Assembly: GCA_050951095.1 (NCBI GenBank)
Contig: JBMNIQ010000002.1
Coordinates: forward strand, 434,001 to 498,000
DNA length: 64,000 nt
Reading direction: 5' to 3'
DNA from: UMGS1519 sp050951095
Lineage (GTDB): Bacteria; Actinomycetota; Coriobacteriia; Coriobacteriales; Eggerthellaceae
The position numbers were made by a program, and so were the translations under genes. The notes under the pieces are model-generated. The model saw only the letters and a list, made by a program, of their open reading frames with translations. It did not search any database and was not told the DNA's origin. Shown in pieces: positions 42,893 to 51,580 of the stretch. Within the stretch, counting starts at the first letter, position 1; each line of letters opens with the position of its first letter.

Positions 42893-45115
42893 TTACCCTT
42901 GCGGAAGTGCGGCGCCGGCCTGCGGGCGCGTCGCGCCCTTCTGTCCGTCGTCGGTCGCAATGTCGATGCCCAGGTGCCGGCGCACGTACGCCCGGTCGTC
43001 GGCCTTCTGGCGCTTCAATGCGAACTTCCAGCACAGCAGCGAAAGCGCCAGACACACGAGCCCCATTCCGAACAGCACCAGGAAGTCCTGCAGCATGACG
43101 GCTGTGCTGCCGAGCGAGATGGCCTCGCGGAAGCCGTCGATGGCGTACGTGAACGGCAGGAAGGGCTTCAGCGCCGCGGCAAGCGGGGCGCCCATCTCCA
43201 CGGGCAGCGTGCCGCCGGCCGCCGCAAGCTGCACTATCAGGATCAGGATGGCCAGCGCCTTGCCTATCAGGCCGAATGTCAGGTTCAGGAACTGCATGAT
43301 CAGCATGAACGACAGGCTCACTCCGAATGCGAACAGCCAGAAGTTCAGCATGTTCACGTCGTAGGACTGCGTGACGCCGATACCCGCCGCCACGGCCACC
43401 ACGGCAAGGCTTTCCAGGGCGCACACGATGGCGTAATACGGCAGCCTGCCCAGCACGGTGCGCAGGCGGCTGGCATGGCGCTCCTTCGGCCAGAACGGAT
43501 CAAGCACGAAGAACAGGACCAGCGCGCCCAGCCACAGCGCCGTGGTCATGAAGAACGGCGAGAATCCCTGTCCGTAATAGTCCAGCTTTCCGTACGTCTC
43601 CTCGTTCATGTTCGACGGCTCTGCCACGTACGAGCCCATTTCCGAGCTGGTGGCATGCAGGCTGTCGGCGATGGTGCTGGCACCGTCCTGCAACGCACTC
43701 TGCAGCTGTTCGCTGCCGCTGACCAACTGGGGCAGCGAAGATGCCAGCTTGCTTGTGCTGGAGTCCAGCGAAGCGGACCCGCTGGAGATTTTCTGCGCTG
43801 CCGTGTTCACTTGCTGGATGCCCGAGACAAGCGAAGTCGAAGACGAGGCGAGCGTTTTCAGGCCGCTCTGCAGCTTGCTGACGCTGGAGGAACCCAGGCC
43901 GTCCGCCAAGCTGTCCAGCCCGCTGGATATCTGAGCAGATCCGGCGGCCAACGTGCCGTCCTGCGTGTCGGAGCTGCCCAGCTTCGCGGCAGCCGTGTCC
44001 AGGCTGTCTGCGGCGCTCTTGCTTGCTTTGGCCGCCGTGCTGATGCCGGACTTCATGCTGGACAAGCCGTCAGAAACGGCGCTGTTCGCCTTCTGGGCCA
44101 GCGCGAGCCACTGCGCCGTGGTGCGGCCGCCGTACGTGCCTCCCGCTGCTTCGGCAGCCTGGGCGGCCTTCAGGCATTGCTCCGTCGTGGCCGCGCCGCC
44201 GGCGAGCGTATTGCTTTCGTCGGAGGTTCCGATCTTGCTGGCCGCGGTGTCAAGCTGCGTGCCGAGGCTGTCCAGGTTCGCAGCACCTTCGGACAGGCTC
44301 TTCGAGGCGCTCTCGATGCCCGCTGTGACCTTGTCGGAGCCCGCCTTGAGCTTCTCGGCGCTGCTGGAGGCCTTCTTCAAGCCGGATGCCAGCGTGTCCA
44401 TGCCGTTGCTGAGCTTCTTCGTCTGTGCGAGCAGGTTCTCGGTCTGGTCCTGAAGCTTCTGCGTTCCCTCCGCCAGCTGGCTTGCGCCGCTGGCGAGTGT
44501 CTCCGTTCCGCTGGCAAGCTTCGAGGCGCCTTCCGCGGCCGTTTCGCTGCCGTCCTTCAAACTGCCGGCGCCGTCCGCGGCCTGCGTGAACCCATCCTGC
44601 GAATCCGACAGGCCGTTGTACGCGCCCTTCGTGTAGGCGCTGGCAATCTGGCCGTTCACCTTGCTTTCGAACGATGTGACCACCTTGCTGGTGAACTGCG
44701 AGAACAGGAAGTTGTAGCGCTGGTTGCGGTACACCACCATGTCGGCAACCTCGGGTGTGCTCTCCTGGCCCGCGCATACCTTTTCGCTGAAGTCCTCCGG
44801 AATCTCGAACACCATCAGGTAGCCGGAGTTCTCGAAGCCGTCCGACAGCGCATCTTCGTCCAACTCGACCCATTTCACCTGGTCGTTGTCCTTCACGGCA
44901 TCGACGATCTTGTCGCCGAAGTTCTGATGCTTCCCATCTACGGTGGCGCCCTTGTCCAGGTTCACAATGCCCACGGACACGTTCTTCATGGCGCCGGACG
45001 GGTCGAAGTACGTCCAGCAGTAAAAGCCCGAGAAAAATGCCACTACCAGCACGATGCCGATGATCTTGGCAATCTGCCCGCGTTCCCAGCCCCGTGCACT
45101 GCCCTTGTTCTTCAT
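42893..45115 (-). CDS. YhgE/Pip domain ABC-2-like membrane protein
   Basis: The 740 residues start with a membrane helix (AKIIGIVLVVAFFSGFYCW). A YhgE/Pip ectodomain follows, beginning NVSVGIVNLDKGATVDGKHQNFG. A long coiled region (~190-510) has many Ser/Ala-rich heptads (DGAGSLKDGSETAAEGASKLASGTETLASGASQL). Five C-terminal helices (~550-715) form an ABC-2-type membrane domain. The family includes phage-infection protein Pip and components near type VII-like secretion; its function is uncertain. The start at 45115 has AGGGAG. The gene is divergent from a tetR gene, with two TGTCAA-type operators between. Confidence 0.85.
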   Translation of the reverse strand: MKNKGSARGWERGQIAKIIGIVLVVAFFSGFYCWTYFDPSGAMKNVSVGIVNLDKGATVDGKHQNFGDKIVDAVKDNDQVKWVELDEDALSDGFENSGYLMVFEIPEDFSEKVCAGQESTPEVADMVVYRNQRYNFLFSQFTSKVVTSFESKVNGQIASAYTKGAYNGLSDSQDGFTQAADGAGSLKDGSETAAEGASKLASGTETLASGASQLAEGTQKLQDQTENLLAQTKKLSNGMDTLASGLKKASSSAEKLKAGSDKVTAGIESASKSLSEGAANLDSLGTQLDTAASKIGTSDESNTLAGGAATTEQCLKAAQAAEAAGGTYGGRTTAQWLALAQKANSAVSDGLSSMKSGISTAAKASKSAADSLDTAAAKLGSSDTQDGTLAAGSAQISSGLDSLADGLGSSSVSKLQSGLKTLASSSTSLVSGIQQVNTAAQKISSGSASLDSSTSKLASSLPQLVSGSEQLQSALQDGASTIADSLHATSSEMGSYVAEPSNMNEETYGKLDYYGQGFSPFFMTTALWLGALVLFFVLDPFWPKERHASRLRTVLGRLPYYAIVCALESLAVVAVAAGIGVTQSYDVNMLNFWLFAFGVSLSFMLIMQFLNLTFGLIGKALAILILIVQLAAAGGTLPVEMGAPLAAALKPFLPFTYAIDGFREAISLGSTAVMLQDFLVLFGMGLVCLALSLLCWKFALKRQKADDRAYVRRHLGIDIATDDGQKGATRPQAGAALPQG

Positions 45116-45147
45116 TGACGCTCCCTTGACTGTTAAAAATAAACATA

Positions 45148-45233
45148 TGTCAAACAATTAACAGTTGTGTACTATAGAGACATGTATTTCGGGTGCAATG
45201 TGCAATGCAGCGCGGAGTGTCAATTAATTGACA
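45148..45233. promoter_or_regulatory. Two TetR-type operators between yhgE-like and tetR genes
   Basis: TGTCAATTAATTGACA (45218-45233) is a perfect 16-bp palindrome. TGTCAAACAATTAACA (45148-45163) is an imperfect version that sits on the yhgE side. Control by the adjacent TetR is inferred. Confidence 0.7.
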
Positions 45234-45269
45234 TGCTCGCTAATGTTGTCTTGCGAAGGAAGGGACGCA

Positions 45270-45869
45270 ATGGGGAACAGCAAGAACAATCGCAGCGTGC
45301 AGCGTACGCGCGCTGCCATTCAGCAGGCATTCTACGAGTTGGCGCAGACGAAGGACGTGTCGCGCATCACCGTGCGGGAGCTGACGGAGCGCAGCGGCGT
45401 GTCCCGGGGCACGTTCTACCTTCATTACCATGATGTATACGACTTGCTGAGCCAGCGCGAAGCCGAGATTCTGGCGCAGCTGGCGGAAACGTTGGAGGAG
45501 CAGCCGTTGAAGGACGACTCGGGCCTGAGCTTCCCGCGGCTGTATGCGGCGCTCTGTTTCGCGCGCGAACATCGCGACTGGGCGCTGCTTCTGCTGGGCT
45601 CCGTGGGCGGGCTGCAGTTCCGCGACGACTTGGAGTCGCTTGTGTGCCGCGAATGCCTGGATGCGGTGGAGGGCGCGTACGGGCAGTTGGACTCCTGGAC
45701 GGAGGAGGCGTTCTCGAAATTCGCCGCTGCAGGGTATATCAAGCTGGTGTGCGATTGGCTGGGAAACGGCTGCAAGGAAGATCCGCGCATGCTGTCCGAG
45801 TTCGCCGGCCAGCTGATCAGCCGCGGCATCTTGAGCATGGAGCGGAACGAAGCGCCTGCCGCTCGCTAG
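45270..45869 (+). CDS. TetR/AcrR family regulator
   Basis: This is a 199-residue regulator. It has the helix-turn-helix VSRITVRELTERSGVSRGTFYLHYHDVYDLLSQ (~30-62), then a helical ligand domain resembling the TetR C-terminal type found next to YhgE/Pip genes. The start at 45270 has AAGGAAGGGA. It probably represses the divergent exporter gene and itself through the palindromes in between. Confidence 0.88.
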   Translation: MGNSKNNRSVQRTRAAIQQAFYELAQTKDVSRITVRELTERSGVSRGTFYLHYHDVYDLLSQREAEILAQLAETLEEQPLKDDSGLSFPRLYAALCFAREHRDWALLLLGSVGGLQFRDDLESLVCRECLDAVEGAYGQLDSWTEEAFSKFAAAGYIKLVCDWLGNGCKEDPRMLSEFAGQLISRGILSMERNEAPAAR

Positions 45870-45946
45870 GCTTCACGGGCGATGCTTGCCTGCTGCCGTA
45901 CAATGGGCGGTGCAGTTGCTTGTCTTGAAAAGAAGAAGGGAGCCAG

Positions 45947-46648
45947 ATGATCATCGACCCGCTTACGCTGTCCGCCATTATTCCGGCGCTGATATTGCTG
46001 GGGTACGTGTACCATCTGGATCCCGTTGAGAAAGAGCCGGTAGGGCTGCTGCTGACGCTGCTGGTGATGGGCGGGCTTTCGACCCTGCTTGCCGGGCTGC
46101 TGGAATACGTCGGCATGGGCACGATAGGCGGCTCGTCGCTGACCATTGCGAAGGGCGTTACGCTGAGCCCCGAAGTGGTTCAGAATTTCTTGATCATCGC
46201 GTTGGTCGAAGAAGGGTGCAAGTACTGCTTCCTGGGGTGGCGCACGTGGAGCGACCCGAACTTCGATTACGTGTTCGACGGCATCGTGTACGCCGTGTTC
46301 GTGGGGCTGGGCTTCGCGATTGCGGAGAACATCGGCTACGTGTGGCAATACGGCATGGGCACGGCGTTCGTCCGTGCATTCACGGCTATCCCCGGGCACT
46401 GCGTGTTCGCCGTGTTCATGGGCTATTTCTACGGGCTGGCGCGGCGATCGGCCACGCTCGGCCACGGGCTGCGCATGCTGTTCTTCGGGCTGTGCGCGCT
46501 TGTGGTGCCGCTGTTCTGCCATGGCCTGTACGACTACCTGGCGTCGTATACCGACGACCTGTTCATGCTGTATCTGGTGGTGTTCGTAGCGGTTGGCATG
46601 CTGGCGGCGAAACACGCGTCGCGCAAGGCGCAGCGTATCAACGCATGA
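45947..46648 (+). CDS. PrsW family intramembrane metalloprotease
   Basis: This 233-residue protein has about seven membrane helices and the PrsW motifs: IIALVEEGCKYCFL (EEGxK), FDGIVYAVFVGLGFAIAENIGY, AFTAIPGHCVFAVFMGYFYG and CHGLYDYLA. The Glu and His residues bind the catalytic metal. In Bacillus PrsW cleaves an anti-sigma factor; no such gene is near here, so the target is unknown. AAGAAGGGAGCC precedes the start. Confidence 0.9.
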   Translation: MIIDPLTLSAIIPALILLGYVYHLDPVEKEPVGLLLTLLVMGGLSTLLAGLLEYVGMGTIGGSSLTIAKGVTLSPEVVQNFLIIALVEEGCKYCFLGWRTWSDPNFDYVFDGIVYAVFVGLGFAIAENIGYVWQYGMGTAFVRAFTAIPGHCVFAVFMGYFYGLARRSATLGHGLRMLFFGLCALVVPLFCHGLYDYLASYTDDLFMLYLVVFVAVGMLAAKHASRKAQRINA

Positions 46649-46686
46649 CTTGGCGCGCGATTCGGGCGCGCGGAACGGAGGCGCTC

Positions 46687-47166
46687 ATGAGGCGGAAAGA
46701 TCGCGAGATTACGGATATCGATGCCGTGTTCGACGTCGTGGACCGGTGCGGCGTGCTGCGCTTGGGGATGGTCGACCACGGAAAGCCGTACGTGGTGGCG
46801 TTGAATTACGGGTACGAACGCGACGGCGATGCGCTGATCCTGTATTTCCACAGCGCCCAGGCGGGCCGCAAGATCGACGCCCTGAAGGACGATCCGAACG
46901 TGTTCTTCGAAATGGATTGCGACGGGCGCCTGGTGCCGGGAACGCCGGAGAATCCCTGCAAGTACGGCTGGCATTTCGACAGCGTGACGGGCGGCGGGGC
47001 AGTGGAGTTCGTGGAAGACGCCTCCGAAAAGGCGCATGCCCTGGACCTCATCATCGAGCAGGCGGAGGGCAGGCCGATGGATTACTCGTATCCGGAGGCG
47101 TCGCTGAAGCGCACGTGCATCGGGAAGATCCGCTCTACCGACATCGCGGGCAAACATTACGAATAA
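46687..47166 (+). CDS. Pyridoxamine 5'-phosphate oxidase-like (NimA-type) protein
   Basis: This 159-residue protein has the split-barrel flavin-binding fold: VLRLGMVDHGKPYVVALNYGYE, LYFHSAQAGRKIDALKDDPNVFFEMD and TGGGAVEFVEDASEKAHALDLIIEQ. NimA-type proteins may reduce 5-nitroimidazoles; others have unknown substrates. The start at 46687 has CGGAGG upstream. It follows the PrsW gene by 38 bases. Confidence 0.88.
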   Translation: MRRKDREITDIDAVFDVVDRCGVLRLGMVDHGKPYVVALNYGYERDGDALILYFHSAQAGRKIDALKDDPNVFFEMDCDGRLVPGTPENPCKYGWHFDSVTGGGAVEFVEDASEKAHALDLIIEQAEGRPMDYSYPEASLKRTCIGKIRSTDIAGKHYE

Positions 47167-47184
47167 CGCAGGCGGACTGCCAGT

Positions 47185-47814
47185 CTATTGCTGCTGCGCT
47201 TGGCGGCCGTCCGGGTTGGACTCGCTGCCTTCCGCAGGTGTGTTCTGCACGTCGGCTTCTTGGGGGAAGAGGCGCTGGGCAATCTCATCGATGAGCGCAA
47301 GCAGCTCCTCGCTGTTCTCCTCTCCCTGGGTCTTCACGTGTTGTTCGACAATTCCCACCAGGCCGTTCGCATAGAATGCGGCAAGTTCCTGCACCCGGGG
47401 GCTGGGTTCGTCCTGGCCGGCGCGTTCGGCCAGCTTTTGCGCGAAGCGTTTGCCCAGCTCGTTTGCAAGCAGCGATTTCATGAAGGCGAATTCCGGCGTC
47501 AAAGCGCGTGCGGCCAATATGGCGTGATGCCCGCTTACCAGCCGCAGGAATTCGCTGGTCATGCGGCGGCAGTATTCCGGCAGCGGCAGCGTGCCATGAG
47601 GGTCTATCTGCGCATCCAGCTGCGAGCGGCGGGCCGTCACCGCGTACGCGAACAGGTCGTCCTTCCCGCCGAAATGGCGGTAGAACGTGGCACGGCGCAC
47701 CATGGCGCCTTCGCAGACCTCCGATACGGTGATGCTTGCATACGATTTCTCGTGCAAGAGCTTCATAAGGCTTTCGCTCAGCAGCTTCAGCGTGCGTTCT
47801 TTTCTCAGGTCCAT
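47185..47814 (-). CDS. TetR/AcrR family regulator
   Basis: This is a 209-residue protein with the helix-turn-helix YASITVSEVCEGAMVRRATFYRHFGGKDDLFAYAV (~25-60). The start at 47814 is set by MDLRKERTLKLL and a G-rich ribosome site. It is divergent from a flavin oxidoreductase gene, and a dyad GTCAC-4-GTGAC (47857-47870) lies between them, so it probably represses both. Confidence 0.87.
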   Translation of the reverse strand: MDLRKERTLKLLSESLMKLLHEKSYASITVSEVCEGAMVRRATFYRHFGGKDDLFAYAVTARRSQLDAQIDPHGTLPLPEYCRRMTSEFLRLVSGHHAILAARALTPEFAFMKSLLANELGKRFAQKLAERAGQDEPSPRVQELAAFYANGLVGIVEQHVKTQGEENSEELLALIDEIAQRLFPQEADVQNTPAEGSESNPDGRQAQQQ

Positions 47815-47856
47815 GCGTTTCCCCCCCCCTGAATTCGTTGGCATTTTCGCGTATCT

Positions 47857-47870
47857 GTCACGTATGTGAC
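47857..47870. promoter_or_regulatory. Dyad operator between tetR and the quinone reductase gene
   Basis: GTCACGTATGTGAC has 5-bp arms around GTAT and lies between the two divergent genes. Confidence 0.55.
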
Positions 47871-47966
47871 GGACGATGCGAAGCGTGCCTGTTTGGGCGG
47901 CCGTTCTCTTTGTAGCGTACAAGTACATCGTTATGAGACAAATGTCAACAAAGAGAGGTCACTATC

Positions 47967-48569
47967 ATGAAGACGTTGATTGTATTCGACCATCCTTATG
48001 GCGCCCAAGCATATCGAAATGAGCCGCACAACCGTTCGTTCAGCGCGGCGCTGTGCCATCGCATTATGGAAACGGAGCGCGAACGCGGGGCGGATGTTGA
48101 CGTGATCGACCTTGCCGCCGACGGGTTCGACCCGGTGATGAGCAAAGCGGATTTGGCGAACTGGCGCAGGGGCGTCCCCATGAACACCCAGGTCGCGGAC
48201 TATCAGCAGCGCATGTTGGATGCGGACCGCATCGTGTTCGTGTTCCCCATTTGGTGGGAGCTCATGCCTGCGCGGACGAAGGGATTCCTGGACAAGGTGT
48301 ATGCGAAGAATCTGCTGTACACGCAGTCGAAGGACGGCCGGTCCATGATGACGTGCCTGAAACCGCACGTGGAAGTGTTCGCCGTGACCACCATGGGCAC
48401 GCCGAACATCCTGTATCGCCTGGTGTTCGGCAAGCCGGTGGTAAAGGCACTGGGTGTGGGCCTGTGCCGCAAGACGGGCATCTCGAAGTTCCAGTGGCGC
48501 TCGTTTTCCAGCGTGGACAAGATGTCGCTGGAAGAGCGCCAGAAGCTGCTGGAGCAATTCAAGCTGTAA
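47967..48569 (+). CDS. NAD(P)H-dependent quinone/flavin oxidoreductase
   Basis: This 200-residue flavodoxin-fold protein is of the MdaB/KefF/NQO type: MKTLIVFDHPYGAQAYRN (FAD or FMN phosphate contact), then DRIVFVFPIWWELMPARTKGFLDKVY and VFAVTTMGTPNILYR. It would reduce quinones or azo compounds by two electrons, in the cytosol. GAGAGG precedes the start. A divergent TetR suggests induction by a toxic electrophile. Confidence 0.85.
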   Translation: MKTLIVFDHPYGAQAYRNEPHNRSFSAALCHRIMETERERGADVDVIDLAADGFDPVMSKADLANWRRGVPMNTQVADYQQRMLDADRIVFVFPIWWELMPARTKGFLDKVYAKNLLYTQSKDGRSMMTCLKPHVEVFAVTTMGTPNILYRLVFGKPVVKALGVGLCRKTGISKFQWRSFSSVDKMSLEERQKLLEQFKL

Positions 48570-48768
48570 GACGCCTGCGCTTGTGGCGGCTCATTCGCCC
48601 GCGCTGCCTGCGCAGCTCGGATTTGTCCGCGCCTTGCAAATTTCCCATCAGCGGATTGCAATCACTTCCGAACTGGGAAAACGTACTGAAACCGGTGTGT
48701 TACGTTGGCCGAAGGGCACAAGGAAGGCTTTCCGCGCCGCACCGTGCGGCGTCGGGCGAAGGAGGCTT

Positions 48769-49563
48769 ATGATCAGGCTGGTTGCTTCCGATATGGACGG
48801 CACGCTGCTGGACGAGAAGTCCAGCGTTCCAGAAGGCACGTTCGAATTGATTACGGCGTTGCAGGAAAAGGGCGTTCGCTTTTGCGCCAGCTCCGGCCGC
48901 CGTTACGACACGCTCCGCGAATTCTTCGGCCCCATTGCGGACCGGATAGACTATGTGGCATCGGCGGGCACGCAGGTATATGCGGACGGCATGCTGCTTG
49001 ATTACGAGGTGTTCTCGTCGCGCTCCATACGGCGCCTGTACGACATGTGCGCGCAGCTGGATTGCCTGCACCTGGCGCTGTACGACCGCACGAACACGTT
49101 CCTGCTGGACGACCTGAGCCATTACGTGCGCGAGATTGACAAGGACCTTCCGCGGGCGGTGCGCGTGCATCGTCCGCCCGCGCCGGACGTGGGCATTGTC
49201 AAGGCCGCCATCTGCTACGAGCGCGCCGACGACATCATGGACATGGTCTACGTGCTGGAACGCGAGCTGGGCGACGCGTTCATGTTCATGCCGTCCGGCA
49301 AGACGTGGATCGATGTGGTGCCGCGCGACATCAACAAGGCCACCGGTCTGCAGGCCGTGCTGAAGCACCATGGCATAGACCCGTGCGACGTGCTGGCGTT
49401 CGGCGACTCCATGAACGACTACGCCATGCTTCGCTACGTGGGCCATCCGTACGTGATGGGCAATGCCCGCAACGCGTTGAAGCATGTGGCGGAGAAGGTG
49501 CTGGGCACGAATCGCGAACATGCCGTGCAGGGCGAGTTGCGCGCACTGTTGGAGGCGCAGTAG
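48769..49563 (+). CDS. HAD superfamily Cof-type sugar phosphatase
   Basis: This 264-residue protein has motif I ASDMDGTLLDEK (nucleophile D8, acid/base D10), the cap-domain C2B fold, and motif IV in LAFGDSMNDYAML with KATGLQAVLKHHGI before it. Such enzymes remove phosphate from sugar or nucleotide monophosphates; the substrate is not evident. The start at 48769 has AAGGAGG. Alone between unrelated genes. Confidence 0.9.
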   Translation: MIRLVASDMDGTLLDEKSSVPEGTFELITALQEKGVRFCASSGRRYDTLREFFGPIADRIDYVASAGTQVYADGMLLDYEVFSSRSIRRLYDMCAQLDCLHLALYDRTNTFLLDDLSHYVREIDKDLPRAVRVHRPPAPDVGIVKAAICYERADDIMDMVYVLERELGDAFMFMPSGKTWIDVVPRDINKATGLQAVLKHHGIDPCDVLAFGDSMNDYAMLRYVGHPYVMGNARNALKHVAEKVLGTNREHAVQGELRALLEAQ

Positions 49564-49912
49564 GGCGCATCCGCGAAGCCGGGGAATCCGCCTCGGGCGC
49601 TGCACGGAAGAATGCGTCCGGGGGAGTGAGGCGAAGGACGCATCCGGAAGCGGCAGCGGCGGAGGCTGGACGGGGTGAAAAATGCCGGCCGCAGCAGGGT
49701 TCGGCCGAGGCGAAAAAATGCCGGCCGCAGCGCTGCGACCGGCATCTGCGTCTTGGCTCCTTGCGCCCACATCTGTTATCTGCTGCAAGCAGGACGGACG
49801 CGGTCAGGCATTTCGCCGTGGGCTTCCTACGCGATATAGGGAAACCTTACTTCGGTAAAACGCAGAGGGACGAATGCGTTCTATGCAGAAATGCTATAGG
49901 CGAGAAACGGGC
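49564..49912. other. Intergenic region between converging genes
   Basis: About 350 bases lie between the HAD and alcohol dehydrogenase genes. It contains a repeated segment AAAATGCCGGCCGCAGC (49678-49694 and 49715-49731), the second copy being one arm of a terminator, and the dyad TTAC-TTCG-GTAA (49848-49859). No gene is seen. Confidence 0.5.
49713..49745 (-). terminator. Terminator of the YqhD-like gene
   Basis: On the minus strand ATGCCGGTCGCAGC pairs with GCTGCGGCCGGCAT (one G-U) and TTTTT follows. It lies ~170 bases after the stop. Confidence 0.8.
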
Positions 49913-49913
49913 G

Positions 49914-51074
49914 TTACGCCACTTCGTGCAGCAGGTCGAAGACCTCCTGGCGCGGGAGCGTACGCGCGCAGCCGGGAGTCAGGATGCATGTGTCCGCCAC
50001 CTTTTGGAAGATGTCGTCGGCATCCGTGATGCCCATCTGCGAGAAGCGCGTGGGCAGGCCCATCTCCGTGATGAACGCCTCCAGCGCATCGATGCCGGCA
50101 AGCGCGGCGGCATGGTCGTCGTCTTCCTTGACGCCCCAGACTTCGCGGGCCAGGCGGGCAAGCTGCGCCGTGGCGTCGTTTGCCAGATGGCGGTACAGCG
50201 ACGGGTGGATAACGGCCAGGCCGCGGCCATGGTTGCAATCCGTGTAGGCGCCCAGCTGATGCTCGATCATGTGCGCCTGGAAGTCCGTCTGCTTCCCGAT
50301 CTTCAGGATGCCGTTCTCGGCCATGGCGGAATCCCACATCAGCTCGCTGCGGGCCTCGATATCGTTCGGGTCGTCAAGCAGGGCGCGCATATTGCGGATC
50401 ACGTTGCGCTGCACGGCCTCGTTCATCTCGTCGGACACGTTCGGCGTGCGCGGTGCGCCCATATACGTTTCCATGCAGTGCGACAGCGTATCGAAGGCGC
50501 CGGAGACGACCTGCGGCAGGGGGACGGTCAGCGTCACTTCCGGATCCAGAATGGCGAACTGGGCGAACGCGCCCGTCAGAGGAGCCTTCTGCTGCAATTC
50601 CTGGTTCGTGATCACTGCGCCGTTGTTGTTCTCGGCGCCGGTGCCGGAGACCGTCACGATTGCGCCGAACGGCAGGAACTCCGTGGGCTGCTTGCCCTTC
50701 TGGTACTCGTACTCCCAGATGTCCTCGTCAAGCAGCGCCTGCGCGGAGACGATCTTGCAGCAGTCCGCCACGGAGCCGCCGCCCACGGCAAGGATGTAAT
50801 CCACGTGCTGCCGGCGGGCGATCTGCGCGCCTTCCTGCACCTTCTTGTACGTGGGGTTCGGCATGATGCCGCCGAATTCCACGAGGGTCTTGCCGGCGTC
50901 CTTGAGCAGCTTCGCAATGCGGTCGAACAGGCCGGTGCGCTTCACGGAGCCGCCGCCGTAGGCGATCATCACGGTTTCGCCCTTGATGCCGGCAAGCTCT
51001 CCGGCAAGTGCCTCCTCCACGCAGCCGGCACCGAAATGTATGCGTACGGGGTATGAATAGTCGAATGCGTTCAT
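49914..51074 (-). CDS. Iron-type alcohol dehydrogenase, YqhD/BdhA-like
   Basis: This 386-residue group III alcohol dehydrogenase has the cofactor motif GGGSVADCCK (98-107), VSGTGAENN, and metal ligands expected at D195, H199, H268 and H282 (AFDTLSH, HMIEH, NHGRG). The YqhD-like group reduces aldehydes with NADPH and helps detoxify them. AAGGAGAAG precedes the start. Its promoter has a 19-bp spacer with a palindrome inside, typical of MerR control, and a MerR gene is divergent to it. Confidence 0.9.
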   Translation of the reverse strand: MNAFDYSYPVRIHFGAGCVEEALAGELAGIKGETVMIAYGGGSVKRTGLFDRIAKLLKDAGKTLVEFGGIMPNPTYKKVQEGAQIARRQHVDYILAVGGGSVADCCKIVSAQALLDEDIWEYEYQKGKQPTEFLPFGAIVTVSGTGAENNNGAVITNQELQQKAPLTGAFAQFAILDPEVTLTVPLPQVVSGAFDTLSHCMETYMGAPRTPNVSDEMNEAVQRNVIRNMRALLDDPNDIEARSELMWDSAMAENGILKIGKQTDFQAHMIEHQLGAYTDCNHGRGLAVIHPSLYRHLANDATAQLARLAREVWGVKEDDDHAAALAGIDALEAFITEMGLPTRFSQMGITDADDIFQKVADTCILTPGCARTLPRQEVFDLLHEVA

Positions 51075-51111
51075 TGTCTTCTCCTTTTTCGAAAAGCTTG
51101 GTATGCTGGGT

Positions 51112-51142
51112 ACGTTAGCAACCGGTAGTTACTATCGGTCAA
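51112..51142 (-). promoter_or_regulatory. MerR-type promoter of the YqhD-like gene
   Basis: On the minus strand TTGACC (51142-51137) and TAACGT (51117-51112) are separated by 19 bases, the long spacer that MerR activators shorten by twisting DNA. The near-perfect palindrome ACCGGTAGT-T-ACTATCGGT (51121-51139) lies in that spacer. Confidence 0.75.
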
Positions 51143-51167
51143 GCGGAATTTCAGAAGAGGCAACAAG

Positions 51168-51575
51168 ATGCACACAATGCAGGAAGTCTGTGCGGAGACG
51201 GGCCTTTCGTACCAGACGTTGAAGTACTACTGCAACGAGGGCCTGGTGCCGAACGTGAAGCGAGACGCGCGCAACCGCCGCGTATTCGACGATCACGATC
51301 TGGCATGGGTGAAGGATCTGAACTGCCTGAAGCGCTGCGGCTTCTCCATCAAGGAGATGAAGCGCTATCTGGCCCTGTGTCTGCAGGGACCGTCGACCAT
51401 CCCGGAGCGGCAGACGATGCTCGACGGGCAGCGCAAGTTGCTGGAAGAGCAGATTGCCCAGCTGAACGATTCGCTCGACTACATAGACTGGAAGCAGTCG
51501 TTCTACCGCGACGTGCTTGCAGGGAAACGCGAATACAAGAGCAACTTGATAGACACGGCATCTTCGGAGGGGTAA
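51168..51575 (+). CDS. MerR family regulator
   Basis: This is a 135-residue regulator with the winged-helix start MQEVCAETGLSYQTLKYYCNEGLVPNVKRDARNRRVFDDHD and a coiled dimer helix (ERQTMLDGQRKLLEEQIAQLNDSLDYIDWK). It has no metal-binding Cys tail, like members that sense aldehydes or electrophiles. It lies divergent from the alcohol dehydrogenase gene and 5 bases before a lysR gene, with which it is probably cotranscribed. Confidence 0.88.
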   Translation: MHTMQEVCAETGLSYQTLKYYCNEGLVPNVKRDARNRRVFDDHDLAWVKDLNCLKRCGFSIKEMKRYLALCLQGPSTIPERQTMLDGQRKLLEEQIAQLNDSLDYIDWKQSFYRDVLAGKREYKSNLIDTASSEG

Positions 51576-51580
51576 GGCGT

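Noticed and set aside
42899..45118. Open frame of 739 codons on the plus strand over the YhgE/Pip gene
   Set aside because: Antisense shadow of an Ala/Ser-rich protein; no recognisable domain.
49914..51074. Same substrate for this alcohol dehydrogenase and the fused one
   Set aside because: They share family motifs but differ in the segments around them (YqhD-like against 4-hydroxybutyrate/FucO-like), and have different regulators.
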